DNA of 64,000 nucleotides from positions 2,532,001 to 2,596,000 of the forward strand of contig NZ_JAEKEL010000001.1 in assembly GCF_016651105.1 (NCBI RefSeq). Direction: 5' to 3'. Made by a program: the position numbers and the translations under genes. Below the pieces are notes generated by a model. That model saw only the letters and a list, made by a program, of their open reading frames with translations, did no database searches and was not told the DNA's origin. Of this stretch, positions 27,586 to 35,624 are shown one piece after another. The stretch comes from Pseudomonas sp. TH15 (lineage in GTDB: Bacteria; Pseudomonadota; Gammaproteobacteria; Pseudomonadales; Pseudomonadaceae). Positions within the stretch are counted from its first letter, which is position 1. Each line of letters begins with the position of its first letter.

Positions 27586-27629
27586 CTCTGCAGCATGTTA
27601 TGCCCGAACACAAAATTTATGACACTCCC

Positions 27630-27742
27630 GGATTTATCACCGTTGGGCTGCGAAGCGGCCCCATGCGGTGCATCAGTCAAAACAGACATTCAGGTTTTGC
27701 GACTGCTGCGCAGCCGAACGGGGATAAATCCCCTCGCCACAA
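27630..27742. repeat. Right part of the palindromic repeat split by the IS
   Basis: Begins with the duplicated GGATTTAT, then CACCGTTGGGCTGCGAAGCG, a central loop, and the right arm GGGGATAAATCCCCTCGCCA. Joined with 26236-26258 it restores a long inverted repeat like those at 30131 and 51847. Confidence 0.83.
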
Positions 27743-27839
27743 TGGATTGTGCCGTTCGGTAAATAAGAGCGTGTCCCCAATCCCCATCCCCCTAAAATAC
27801 CCGCCATTCCCGATTTCGCCCGCCCGAGGCCGCTTGTTC

Positions 27840-29054
27840 ATGTCCGTTACCGCCGCAACCGCGCAATCCGCGCCCGATCACCACGCCCAGTTCATCGAGC
27901 TGCTGCAAACCAGCCTCGACCAGAACGGCTTCATCAAACTGGTGCTAGCCAAGTACGTCGGTGAAGAGGCGGAGCTGCAACGGGTCATCATCAAAGCGGT
28001 GACGGTCAAGGCGCAGCCGAACCTGTCCTTCGTCTATCGCTACAAGACCCGCGACATCACCAAGAACCTGCCGCTGGTCGAAGGTGTGGCAACGATTGCC
28101 GCGTTGTTGCCGGCGTCGTTTAAAAATGCGCATTTGCTGTCCCTGACCGACGAAGCCCAGCTCGAATACAGCAAAAAGGGCAAATCTTCGCTGTTCAAGA
28201 GCAAACCTCAGCAATTGCGCGAAGTACCGTCCGCCGAACACAACCGTGAGAAAAACCGCTTCCTCGACCTGAGCCGGCCGTTCCTCAAGGACCTGGGCGT
28301 GACCAATGCGCAGCAGGAACTGATCCCGGCGATGTCGCGCAAGTGGAAGCAGATCAACAAGTTCATCGAAGTCTTCAGCCATGCCCTGACCACCTCGCCG
28401 CTGGCGCTGGACAAACCGGTGCGGGTGGCGGATTTCGGTTCGGGCAAGGGTTACCTGACGTTCGCGATCCACGACTATCTGCGCAACACCTTGAAGGCTG
28501 AAGGCGAAGTCACCGGCGTCGAGCTGCGTGAAGAAATGGTCAACCTGTGCAACGCTGCCGCGGCGAAACTGGATCATCCGGGGCTGGTGTTCAAGTGCGG
28601 TGATGTGCGCAGCGTGGCGCCGAGCGAACTGGACGTGATGATCGCCCTGCATGCCTGCGATATCGCCACCGACTACGCGATTCACACCGGCATTCGTTCC
28701 GGCGCCTCGATCATCATGTGCTCGCCGTGCTGCCACAAACAGATCCGCCTGCAAATCCAGAGCCCGGCGCTGCTCAAGCCGATGCTGCAATACGGTTTGC
28801 ACCTGGGCCAGCAGGCGGAAATGGTTACCGACAGTTTGCGCGCGTTGTTCCTTGAGGCCTGCGGCTACGAGACCAAGGTGTTCGAGTTCATCTCACTGGA
28901 CCACACAAACAAGAACAAGATGATCCTGGCGGTCAAACGCGCCGAGCCGGTAGACCCGGCCCAGCTGTTGGTGAAGATTCAGGAACTGAAGGATTTCTAC
29001 CAGATCACGGAACATTGTCTGGAAACCTTGCTGCGGGCTGACGGCCTGCTCTGA
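27840..29054 (+). CDS. SAM-dependent methyltransferase, Methyltransf_32-like
   Basis: 404 residues from the ATG at 27840; the open frame continues upstream into the IS end, which is not coding. The SAM loop is VADFGSGKGYLTFAI (about 199-213) and an acidic VTGVELREEM follows. A Cys-rich IIMCSPCCHKQIR motif and DIATDYAIHTGIRSGA are family-typical. The N-terminal half (about 1-150) holds a separate helical region. The substrate is unknown; the PCCH motif is shared with RNA-methylase-like families. Confidence 0.82.
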   Translation: MSVTAATAQSAPDHHAQFIELLQTSLDQNGFIKLVLAKYVGEEAELQRVIIKAVTVKAQPNLSFVYRYKTRDITKNLPLVEGVATIAALLPASFKNAHLLSLTDEAQLEYSKKGKSSLFKSKPQQLREVPSAEHNREKNRFLDLSRPFLKDLGVTNAQQELIPAMSRKWKQINKFIEVFSHALTTSPLALDKPVRVADFGSGKGYLTFAIHDYLRNTLKAEGEVTGVELREEMVNLCNAAAAKLDHPGLVFKCGDVRSVAPSELDVMIALHACDIATDYAIHTGIRSGASIIMCSPCCHKQIRLQIQSPALLKPMLQYGLHLGQQAEMVTDSLRALFLEACGYETKVFEFISLDHTNKNKMILAVKRAEPVDPAQLLVKIQELKDFYQITEHCLETLLRADGLL

Positions 29055-29058
29055 TCCC

Positions 29059-29149
29059 CTGTGGGAGCGGGCTTGCTCGCGAAGGGGCCGTCACATCCAA
29101 CGTTTTCGTTGGCTGTTAGTCCGCTTTCGCGAGCAAGCCCGCTCCCACA
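29059..29149. repeat. REP-type palindromic pair overlapping the EamA transporter 3' end
   Basis: Inverted copies of GTGGGAGCGGGCTTGCTCGC around a 45-nt centre. The right arm and part of the centre are translated as the C-terminus of the minus-strand transporter, whose stop is at 29116-29118. Confidence 0.85.
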
Positions 29150-30021
29150 TTGGGTTTGATGGCGGTCTTGCGCCCCAACATCACCGTCACAATCACCCCG
29201 GCGGCAAACAGCCAGGTAATCGGCTCGATGTGTTCCCCAAAGAACAACGCTGAAAACGCAATCGTGAAGAAGATCTGCAACAACTGGATCTGACTGACCC
29301 GCGCGATCCCGCCCATCGCCAACCCGGCGTACCAGGCGAAGAAACCGATGAACTGCGAAAACAGCGAGACGTAGCCAAACGCCCACCAGGTCTTGGCCGA
29401 AATCTCGCCCTGATGCTGCAACGCCAGGTACACCACCGGTCCGATCAGCAGTGGCGTCGACAGCACCAGCGCCCAGCAGATCACCTGCCAACCGCCCATC
29501 TCCTTGGCCAACCGACCGCCCTCGGCGTAACCCAGACCACCCACGGCAATCGCCCCGAGCATCAGCAAATCACCCGCCTGAATACTGCCGGCGCCGCTGA
29601 TCAGCGCATAACCGAGCACCAGCGCACTACCCAACGCCGCGCAGGCCCAGAAGGCTTTCGACGGGCGTTCGTGGGACAGCCACGCGGCATACAGCGCCAC
29701 ACACAGCGGTTGCAAGCCGTTGACCAGCGCACCGTGGGACGCCGGCAAGGTTTGCATGGCCCAGGCCGAGAGCACCGGGAAACCGAGGATCACCCCGGCG
29801 ATCACCAGGGTCAGGCCTTTGACCTGTTTCCAGGTCGGCCACTTTTCCCGCCGCCACAGCAACAGCAACGCCGCCGGCACCGCCGCAAACAGCGCACGGC
29901 CCAGGCCGTTGAGCAGCGGATGGAGTTCCTGCACGACGATCCGTGTGAAGGGCAGGGTGAGGCTGAAGATGACGACGCCGAGCAGGCCGAGGGCCATGCC
30001 GGTGTTTTCGCGCGAGGACAT
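29116..30021 (-). CDS. EamA/DMT-family permease
   Basis: 301 residues with ten predicted membrane helices in two EamA repeats (about 9-140 and 150-285). The second repeat has the expected GGIARVSQIQLLQIFFT segment. EamA proteins usually export amino acids or metabolites. The last dozen residues (NVGAGLLAKAD) come from a REP arm and replace the original C-terminus or extend it. Confidence 0.85.
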   Translation of the reverse strand: MSSRENTGMALGLLGVVIFSLTLPFTRIVVQELHPLLNGLGRALFAAVPAALLLLWRREKWPTWKQVKGLTLVIAGVILGFPVLSAWAMQTLPASHGALVNGLQPLCVALYAAWLSHERPSKAFWACAALGSALVLGYALISGAGSIQAGDLLMLGAIAVGGLGYAEGGRLAKEMGGWQVICWALVLSTPLLIGPVVYLALQHQGEISAKTWWAFGYVSLFSQFIGFFAWYAGLAMGGIARVSQIQLLQIFFTIAFSALFFGEHIEPITWLFAAGVIVTVMLGRKTAIKPNVGAGLLAKAD

Positions 30022-30356
30022 GATGGGGACCAGAATTCAGGGTGATTGGACGTGGCTTTATCTAGCCATAAACCTTTGATTTTGGCGCTTACAGCTAGGC
30101 ACAGAAATATCCGTACAGTTGCGCGCGGTCCCTGTGGCGAGGGAGCTTGCTCCCGTTCGGCTGCGCAGCAGTCGCAAAACCTGTTTGCACAGTTTGGATG
30201 GACATAATGCAAGGGGCCGCTTCGCAGCCCAGCGGGAGCAAGCGCCCTCGCCACAAATGCTCATTGTCCGTAGTAGCTGGTTATTACCTGCCCCGCCGAT
30301 TAAGGACTACCTTGAATACTCCTGCACGCCCACGTTTTCCCAGAGGAGTCCTCCCC
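30022..30356. other. Intergenic region between EamA and PfpI genes
   Basis: 335 nt without a supported gene. Most of it is a long GTGGCGAGGG-type palindromic repeat (30131-30257). The pfpI Shine-Dalgarno AGAGGAG is at 30342-30348. Promoter motifs were not convincing. Confidence 0.55.
30131..30257. repeat. Palindromic repeat (GTGGCGAGGG type)
   Basis: CCTGTGGCGAGGGAGCTTGC at the left and its complement-like GGGAGCAAGCGCCCTCGCCA at the right. Inner arms GGCTGCGCAGCAG and CCGCTTCGCAGCC enclose a loop of about 40 nt. Confidence 0.83.
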
Positions 30357-30938
30357 ATGGCTGCGAAAAAAATTCTGATGCTGGTCGGTGATTACGTCGA
30401 AGACTACGAAGTGATGGTGCCGTTCCAGGCGCTGTTGATGGTCGGTCACACCGTGCACGCCGTGTGCCCGGACAAAACCGCCGGCCAGACCGTGCGCACC
30501 GCGATCCATGACTTCGAAGGTGACCAGACCTACAGCGAAAAACCCGGTCACCTGTTTGCGCTGAACTTCGACTTCGCCAAGGTTGCTGAAGCTGACTACG
30601 ATGCGCTGCTGATCCCGGGCGGTCGTGCGCCGGAGTACCTGCGCCTGAACGAAAAAGTCCTGGAACTGGTGCGTGCCTTCGACAAGGCCGGTAAGCCGAT
30701 CGCCGCTGTGTGTCATGGCGCGCAGTTGCTCGCGGCGGCGGGGATTCTCGAAGGTCGCGAGTGCAGCGCTTATCCGGCCTGCGCCCCGGAAGTCCGTCTG
30801 GCGGGCGGTACGTACATCGACATTGCGGTGACTGCTGGCCACGTTCAAGGCAATCTGGCCACAGCACCTGCCTGGCCGGCGCACCCGAGCTGGCTCGCCG
30901 GTTTCCTCGGGTTGCTGGGCACCAAAATCACGCTGTAA
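30357..30938 (+). CDS. DJ-1/PfpI-family protein
   Basis: 193 residues from the ATG at 30357 (AGAGGAG upstream). The glutamine-amidotransferase-like fold carries the nucleophile elbow AVCHGAQLL (Cys119), and the oxyanion region [13 protein letters not shown] is present. The family includes stress chaperones, glyoxalase III and intracellular proteases. Cys119-His120 is the usual PfpI pair. It is followed after 15 nt by a ribbon-helix-helix gene, probably in one operon. Confidence 0.87.
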   Translation: MAAKKILMLVGDYVEDYEVMVPFQALLMVGHTVHAVCPDKTAGQTVRTAIHDFEGDQTYSEKPGHLFALNFDFAKVAEADYDALLIPGGRAPEYLRLNEKVLELVRAFDKAGKPIAAVCHGAQLLAAAGILEGRECSAYPACAPEVRLAGGTYIDIAVTAGHVQGNLATAPAWPAHPSWLAGFLGLLGTKITL

Positions 30939-30953
30939 CAAGGGGCGTTTCCC

Positions 30954-31259
30954 ATGTGCGAGCTCTACGTCAAAGCCGACCCGATCCTCTACGAATCGCG
31001 CTCCCGCTCGCTGCGCATCTGCGGGGTGGTCACCACCCTGCGGCTGGAGAACCAGTTCTGGGACATCCTCAGCGAAATCGCCGAGGTCGACGGCATGACC
31101 ACCAATCAGTTGATCGCCAAGCTGTATGAAGAGGTGATGGACTACCGCGGGGAAGTGGTGAATTTCGCGTCGTTCTTGCGGGTGAGTTGCATGCGGTATT
31201 TGAGTCAGCGGCGGGTGGCGGCACCGGAATTGTCGGTGGTGCGCACGGCGGTGAAATAG
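30954..31259 (+). CDS. Ribbon-helix-helix domain protein
   Basis: 101 residues. The centre reads RSRSLRICGVVTTLRLENQFWDILSEIAEVDGMTTNQL..., the RHH pattern: a strand with TTLRLE followed by two helices, about 22-65. Such proteins bind DNA as dimers. It is 15 nt downstream of the PfpI gene and may regulate it. A REP pair follows the stop. Confidence 0.75.
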   Translation: MCELYVKADPILYESRSRSLRICGVVTTLRLENQFWDILSEIAEVDGMTTNQLIAKLYEEVMDYRGEVVNFASFLRVSCMRYLSQRRVAAPELSVVRTAVK

Positions 31260-31277
31260 CGCAGGCCGCGTCGACCG

Positions 31278-31348
31278 CTTTCGCGGGCAAGCCTCGTTCC
31301 TACAGGGGAACGCATACCCTCGTAGGAGCGAGGCTTGCCCGCGAAGGG
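31278..31348. repeat. REP-type palindromic pair
   Basis: Arms TTTCGCGGGCAAGCCTCGTT and AGGAGCGAGGCTTGCCCGCG with a short centre, between the RHH and yegP genes. Confidence 0.83.
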
Positions 31349-31426
31349 GCCGGCCCAGGCGACAGAAACAGCCGGGTGGTCTTTACTCTTTGGCGCGAAC
31401 CCTCTCAATTGCCAAGGAGAACGAGC

Positions 31427-31771
31427 ATGTCCGGATGGTACGAATTGAGCAAAACCAGCAGCGGCCAGTTTCGGTTTGTGCTGAAAGCGGCCAATGCCGA
31501 AACCATTCTGGTCAGCGAGCACTACACCACCCGCAGCGCCGCCGATAACGGCATTGCCTCGGTGCAGACCAACAGCCCGCTGGACGAACGCTACGAGAAA
31601 AAGACCACCAAGGATGGCCATCCTTACTTCAACCTCACGGCCGCTAACCACGAGATCATTGGCAGCAGCGAAGCTTATTCCTCCGAGGCTGCGCTTGAGA
31701 AAGGTATCGCCAGCGTCAAGGCCATTGGGCCGACCAAGGTGATCAAGGACAAGACGTTGCCGGTGCTTTGA
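31427..31771 (+). CDS. yegP: YegP-family protein (two DUF1508 repeats)
   Basis: 114 residues from the ATG at 31427 (AAGGAG 8 nt upstream). Two tandem DUF1508 units: residues about 1-55 (GWYELSKTSSGQFRFVLKAAN...SEHYTTRSAADNGIASV) and about 56-108 (FNLTAANHEIIGSSEAYSSEAALEKGIASV). The shared GIASV segments show the duplication. Cytoplasmic, function not established; often stress-associated in Pseudomonas. Confidence 0.85.
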   Translation: MSGWYELSKTSSGQFRFVLKAANAETILVSEHYTTRSAADNGIASVQTNSPLDERYEKKTTKDGHPYFNLTAANHEIIGSSEAYSSEAALEKGIASVKAIGPTKVIKDKTLPVL

Positions 31772-31929
31772 TCGATATCCCGGACATTCGGTCGCCAATT
31801 GCATGGCGCCCGAATTCTGGCAATGTGCCACTATTTTGCGTATCCTTCGCCGCCAATCCATGGAAGGGGCGAGCTGAATAACTCTTTCGTGCGTTTCCGA
31901 TAGTTGCTCACGCGAGATTTTTTCCCCCG

Positions 31930-32574
31930 ATGATGCGTTTTTTCGCTGTCCTGACAGTGCTGCTCGGCTTGAGCGGTTGCTACAGCATGTCCCCCACTTA
32001 CATTGACGACGAACTCAGCCCGACCGCCGATTCCGGTGTGGCCTACGTGGTGGGTGTGGTCGGTATCTGGCCCAAGGCCAAATTCGGCGCGCAGGAACAG
32101 ATGCTGTTGATCCGCAAGCGCGGCAGCGACGACTTCGCCACGGCGCGGTTGCACAACGAATTTTATGCGCGCACCGAGCGCGACCTGCGCGAGACCGGGC
32201 ACGGTATCGGCACGTTGTTTGTCATGCCGCTCAAACCTGGGCGTTACGAGATCTACAACGTGCGTTTCGACCAGGGCCAGTCGGTGTCGTGGAGCCGCGA
32301 AGACTTCACCATCGGCCTGGAACTGGAGGCCGGCAAGGCGTATTACCTCGGCGATTTCCGTGCCGGCTGCCTGATTGGTCGCGGTACATCATGCCTGTTC
32401 CTGCACAGCGATCACCTTGAGCGCGACGCCGCGCTGGTTCGCGCCAAGTACCCGCAAGTGCCAGGTCTGCAACGTCTGGACATGCCGAATCTGTACACGG
32501 CAACGCCGTTCATTCGCGAAGAAAACGGCCCCAGTGCCTCTGTCTATAAAGCCATGCTGTCAGGAAAACTCTAA
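31930..32574 (+). CDS. Lipoprotein of unknown function
   Basis: 214 residues with lipobox LSGC (Cys17). The mature part is predicted beta-rich (GRYEIYNVRFD, ELEAGKAYYLGDF) and has two more Cys (AGCLIGRGTSC). The pattern of PGRYEIYNV and EAGKAYYLG resembles small DUF2846-like carbohydrate-binding-type lipoproteins, but I cannot place it firmly. It overlaps the next lipoprotein gene by 1 nt (TAATG), so they are coupled. Confidence 0.7.
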   Translation: MMRFFAVLTVLLGLSGCYSMSPTYIDDELSPTADSGVAYVVGVVGIWPKAKFGAQEQMLLIRKRGSDDFATARLHNEFYARTERDLRETGHGIGTLFVMPLKPGRYEIYNVRFDQGQSVSWSREDFTIGLELEAGKAYYLGDFRAGCLIGRGTSCLFLHSDHLERDAALVRAKYPQVPGLQRLDMPNLYTATPFIREENGPSASVYKAMLSGKL

Positions 32575-33095
32575 TGCGCCTCAAAGTTCTGTTTCTGGGA
32601 ATGCTCTTGCTGCTGGGCGGCTGCCAGACCACCCATAGCCTGAAAACACCTGAAGTCGATTACAGCGAACGCCTGCCGGCGATCAGCGTCAATGTCCTCG
32701 GATTACCAGGCTGGATGCTGCGCGACGAATTGCGTCATCGCGGCACTTTCGATGAGGTCAGGACCGGTCGCAGCGAAGATGGCTACAACGTGCTGGTGAT
32801 CGCCAACAGTGACATCGGCGGATTGCAGCCGCAGATGTTCCTCAGTGCCTTGACGATGTTCATCGTGCCGGTGCCGGTTAGCTGGGACAGCACGGTGGTG
32901 TTCAGCCTCAGCCACGGCAAGAAAGTCCTGGGTGTCTACACGGTGAGTAACCACTCCAGTTCTTGGCGCGGGCTGGTCAATCCGTCTGGAGGCCAGATGG
33001 AGCATGTGCGTCTGATCAGTGATGGGTTTATCGCGCAGGTGCTCAAGGATCAGCCGTTCAACCGTGAAGCCATGCAACGCGCCGCCAGCCTCTGA
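32574..33095 (+). CDS. Lipoprotein of unknown function, coupled to the preceding one
   Basis: 173 residues with lipobox LGGC (Cys17). The mature domain has VNVLGLPGWMLRDELRHRGTFDEV, resembling the start of periplasmic domains of curli-assembly-like or CsgG/DUF-type proteins, but nothing decisive. A hydrophobic stretch (about 98-112, MFLSALTMFIVPVPVSW) may be membrane associated. It starts on the last base of the upstream stop codon. Confidence 0.68.
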   Translation: MRLKVLFLGMLLLLGGCQTTHSLKTPEVDYSERLPAISVNVLGLPGWMLRDELRHRGTFDEVRTGRSEDGYNVLVIANSDIGGLQPQMFLSALTMFIVPVPVSWDSTVVFSLSHGKKVLGVYTVSNHSSSWRGLVNPSGGQMEHVRLISDGFIAQVLKDQPFNREAMQRAASL

Positions 33096-33126
33096 TCGAT
33101 CGACGGGTGCGCGACATGGCAGGCGG

Positions 33127-34008
33127 TTAGCGCAGGGTGTTCAGCAGATTTTGTAGAACAGCGCGTCCGGCCTCGTTCAGCGGGAATACCGGCAACCGTG
33201 GATCACCGACTTCCAGCCCGGTCGCCCGCAACCCGGCCTTGATCGTCGCCGGCAAGCCGCCCTTGAGGATGAAGTCCAGCAACGGCAACTGGCGATAGAA
33301 CAACTCACGCGCCTTGCCCAGGTCGTTGGCCAGCACCGCTTCATACAAATCAAGATTGAGCTGCGGGATCAGGTTCGGCGCCGCCGTACACCAACCTTTT
33401 GCCCCGGCGGCGAACGCTTCCAGCGCCAACGGATTGCAGCCGTTGTAGAACGGCACTTGACCCTCGCCGAGCAGTTGCAGTTTGTGCATGCGCTGGATGT
33501 CGCCAGTGCTTTCCTTGACCATCGTGACGTTTTCGACAGCGTTGAAAATCCGCAGGATCAGTTCCACCGACATGTCCGTGCCGCTGGTGGCCGGATTGTT
33601 GTAGAGCATGACCGGCACGCCGATGCTCTCGCCGATGGCGCGGTAGTGGGCGAGGATTTCCGCTTCGCTGAGTTTCCAGTAGGACGCCGGCAGCACCATC
33701 ACCACATCGGCACCGTGGGCTTCGGCGAAACGCGCGCGGCGTACGGCTTTGGCGGTGGTCAGGTCGGACACGCTGACGATGGTCGGGACTCGTTTGGCCA
33801 CGTGCTTGATGCTGAATTCGCTGACCTGATCCCACTCCGCGTCGCTCAAATAAGCGCCTTCGCCGGTACTGCCCAGTGGCGCGATAGCGTGGACGCCGCT
33901 GTCGATCAGCCGATCGATGGAACGCCCGAGCGCGTCCAGATCGACACCTTCGCCGTTGGCGGTAAACGGGGTGATGGTGTAGCCGATGATGCCGTGAATA
34001 GTGGACAT
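33127..34008 (-). CDS. Dihydrodipicolinate synthase-family aldolase/lyase
   Basis: 293 residues of the DapA/NAL TIM-barrel family. The Schiff-base Lys is in MVKESTGD (Lys165), the catalytic Tyr in MLYNNPA (Tyr136) and the GSTGEGAYL carboxylate loop is at about 46-54. It does not have a dapA context. It is cotranscribed with a class II aldolase gene 22 nt upstream and is probably catabolic, acting on a 2-keto acid. It is unlikely to be the biosynthetic DapA. Confidence 0.83.
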   Translation of the reverse strand: MSTIHGIIGYTITPFTANGEGVDLDALGRSIDRLIDSGVHAIAPLGSTGEGAYLSDAEWDQVSEFSIKHVAKRVPTIVSVSDLTTAKAVRRARFAEAHGADVVMVLPASYWKLSEAEILAHYRAIGESIGVPVMLYNNPATSGTDMSVELILRIFNAVENVTMVKESTGDIQRMHKLQLLGEGQVPFYNGCNPLALEAFAAGAKGWCTAAPNLIPQLNLDLYEAVLANDLGKARELFYRQLPLLDFILKGGLPATIKAGLRATGLEVGDPRLPVFPLNEAGRAVLQNLLNTLR

Positions 34009-34030
34009 GGTTGTCTCTCCGTAACAGGTT

Positions 34031-34813
34031 TCAGTTCAGGCAATCGGCGTGTTGGCGCAGGTTCTGCCGAGCGTAGTAGTTGAAGGCGGCGGCGTGGCGT
34101 TTCGGTTTGGAAATCCAGTCATGGGCTTCGCGGCCCAGCTCCGGCAAGATCGGTTTGATCGTCCCGGCGCTCATAGCCAGCAACTGCAACTTCGCCGCGC
34201 GTTCGATCAGTTGCGCAATGACGCAGGCTTCTTCGATGCTCGTGCCAGTGGACAGTTGGCCGTGGTGGGAAAGCAGGATCGCGCGTTTGTCGCCGAGTGC
34301 GCCGGCAATGATTTCGCCTTCTTCATTGCCCACCGGCACCCCCGGCCAGGCTTCGAGAAACGCACAATCTTCGTAGAGCGGGCACAGGTCCATGTGCGAT
34401 ACCTGCAGCGGGACTTCGAGCATCGACAGCGCGGCCACATGGGTCGGATGCGTATGAATGATGCAGTTCACATCAGGCCGGGCGCGATACACCCAACTGT
34501 GGAACCGGTTGGCCGGGTTCGGCATGCCGTGGCCTTCGAGCACTTCCAGGTCTTCGTTGACCAGCAGCAGATTGCCGGCGGTGATTTCATCGAAACCCAG
34601 GCCCAGTTGCTGGGTGTAATAGGTGCCAGGCTGCGGGCCGCGAGCGGTGATTTGCCCGGCCAGGCCGGAATCGTGGCCGTTCTCGAACAGAATGCGGCAG
34701 GTCAGGGCCAGCTTTTGCCGGTCGGTCCACGTATTATCCGCCAGGGTGTTTTGCATCTGGATCAGCGCTTGCTTGACCAGTTGGTCTTTGGGTAGTGCTA
34801 AGGTCTTGGCCAT
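34031..34813 (-). CDS. Class II aldolase/adducin-family protein
   Basis: 260 residues from the ATG at 34813 (AAAGGA upstream). Metal-binding His are in IIHTHPTHVAALS and LLSHHGQLS, with FHSWVYRARPDVN before them. The family includes fuculose-phosphate aldolase and decarboxylases. It precedes the DapA-like gene in an operon divergent from an XRE-cupin regulator, which probably controls both in response to the substrate. Confidence 0.82.
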   Translation of the reverse strand: MAKTLALPKDQLVKQALIQMQNTLADNTWTDRQKLALTCRILFENGHDSGLAGQITARGPQPGTYYTQQLGLGFDEITAGNLLLVNEDLEVLEGHGMPNPANRFHSWVYRARPDVNCIIHTHPTHVAALSMLEVPLQVSHMDLCPLYEDCAFLEAWPGVPVGNEEGEIIAGALGDKRAILLSHHGQLSTGTSIEEACVIAQLIERAAKLQLLAMSAGTIKPILPELGREAHDWISKPKRHAAAFNYYARQNLRQHADCLN

Positions 34814-34910
34814 ATCGGTGTCCTTTGGGTGGTTCAATGGACGTCGGGTTTGCCGTTCACTCGTTGCTTGCAAGGTCATGGGTGAATGCAAATGACACTA
34901 AAGAGGCTAT

Positions 34911-34927
34911 ATGACACATTGTGTCAT
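34911..34927. promoter_or_regulatory. Palindromic operator candidate (ATGACACA-T-TGTGTCAT)
   Basis: A perfect 8-bp inverted repeat with one central base, in the gap between the aldolase gene and the XRE-cupin regulator gene. A half site ATGACAC lies 18 nt to the left (34893-34899). The most likely ligand is the adjacent XRE regulator. Confidence 0.6.
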
Positions 34928-34972
34928 TGGCAAGGACAAATCGTCGGCTCCTTGATGGATTAATCGCTCTAC

Positions 34973-35515
34973 ATGTCTATCCGTTTGAAACTACTCAGAA
35001 AAAAACTCGGCGTGACGCTGGAAGCCCTGGCCGAAAAGTCCGGCATGACCAAGAGTTATCTGTCGAAAGTCGAGCGCGGGCTGAACACCCCGTCGATTGC
35101 TGCTGCACTGAAACTGGCCAAGGCGCTGAACGTAAAGGTCGAGGAGTTGTTCTCCGAAGACAGCATCAGCCTCGACAGCTACAGCCTGGTGCGCAGCGAC
35201 GAACGCCAGTCACTGGCCGCTAACGACCACAGCCCCGGCTACGCGGTGCTGGCCCATCAGGTCAGTGAACGCAGCCTGTTGCCGTTCATCATTTACCCGC
35301 CGAGCGAATTCACCGACAAGACCTTCAAGGAGCATTTGGGGGAAGAGTTTCTGTTCGTTCACGAAGGGCAGGTGGAGGTCGACTTCATGAACGAGCGGGT
35401 GCTGCTCAATCGTGGGGATGCGCTGCATTTCAATGCGCAGAAGCCGCATCGGATACGGTCAGTGGGGGAGGTTCAGGCGCAGTTGCTGGTGGTGGTGCAT
35501 AGCACCGAAGAATGA
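34973..35515 (+). CDS. XRE-family regulator with C-terminal cupin sensor domain
   Basis: 180 residues. An N-terminal HTH_3 (about 4-58, LGVTLEALAEKSGMTKSYLSKVERG) is followed by a cupin_2 domain (about 105-175, EHLGEEFLFVHEGQVEVDFM and NRGDALHFNAQKPHRI). This architecture is typical of regulators of small-molecule catabolism. It is divergent from the aldolase/DapA-like operon with a palindrome between them. Confidence 0.87.
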   Translation: MSIRLKLLRKKLGVTLEALAEKSGMTKSYLSKVERGLNTPSIAAALKLAKALNVKVEELFSEDSISLDSYSLVRSDERQSLAANDHSPGYAVLAHQVSERSLLPFIIYPPSEFTDKTFKEHLGEEFLFVHEGQVEVDFMNERVLLNRGDALHFNAQKPHRIRSVGEVQAQLLVVVHSTEE

Positions 35516-35529
35516 ATCAACAGCAAAAG

Positions 35530-35608
35530 CTTCGCGAGCAAGCCCGCTCCCACATTGGACCTGTAGCGTTCACAAATCCCCTGTGGGAGCGGGCTTGCTC
35601 GCGAAGGC
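35530..35608. repeat. REP-type palindromic pair
   Basis: TTCGCGAGCAAGCCCGCTCC and its complement with a 30-nt centre, between the XRE-cupin gene and the convergent SIR2-like gene. Confidence 0.87.
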
Positions 35609-35624
35609 GTCCGCCCAGTCGCCG

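Larger units (their letters stand above)
26259..27629. mobile_element. IS256-family insertion sequence, complete
   Basis: 1371-bp element. Terminal inverted repeats of about 28 bp lie at 26259-26286 (starting GAGAGTGTCAG) and 27602-27629 (complement starting GGGAGTGTCAT), with about five mismatches. An exact 8-bp direct repeat GGATTTAT flanks it at 26251-26258 and 27630-27637, so insertion is recent enough to preserve the duplication. It carries one transposase gene. The target is the centre-left of a GTGGCGAGGGGATTTATCCCC-type palindromic repeat. Confidence 0.93.

Noticed and set aside
33127..34008. Naming the gene dapA
   Set aside because: It has the family fold and Lys165, but its neighbours are a class II aldolase and a catabolic-type regulator, not lysine synthesis genes.
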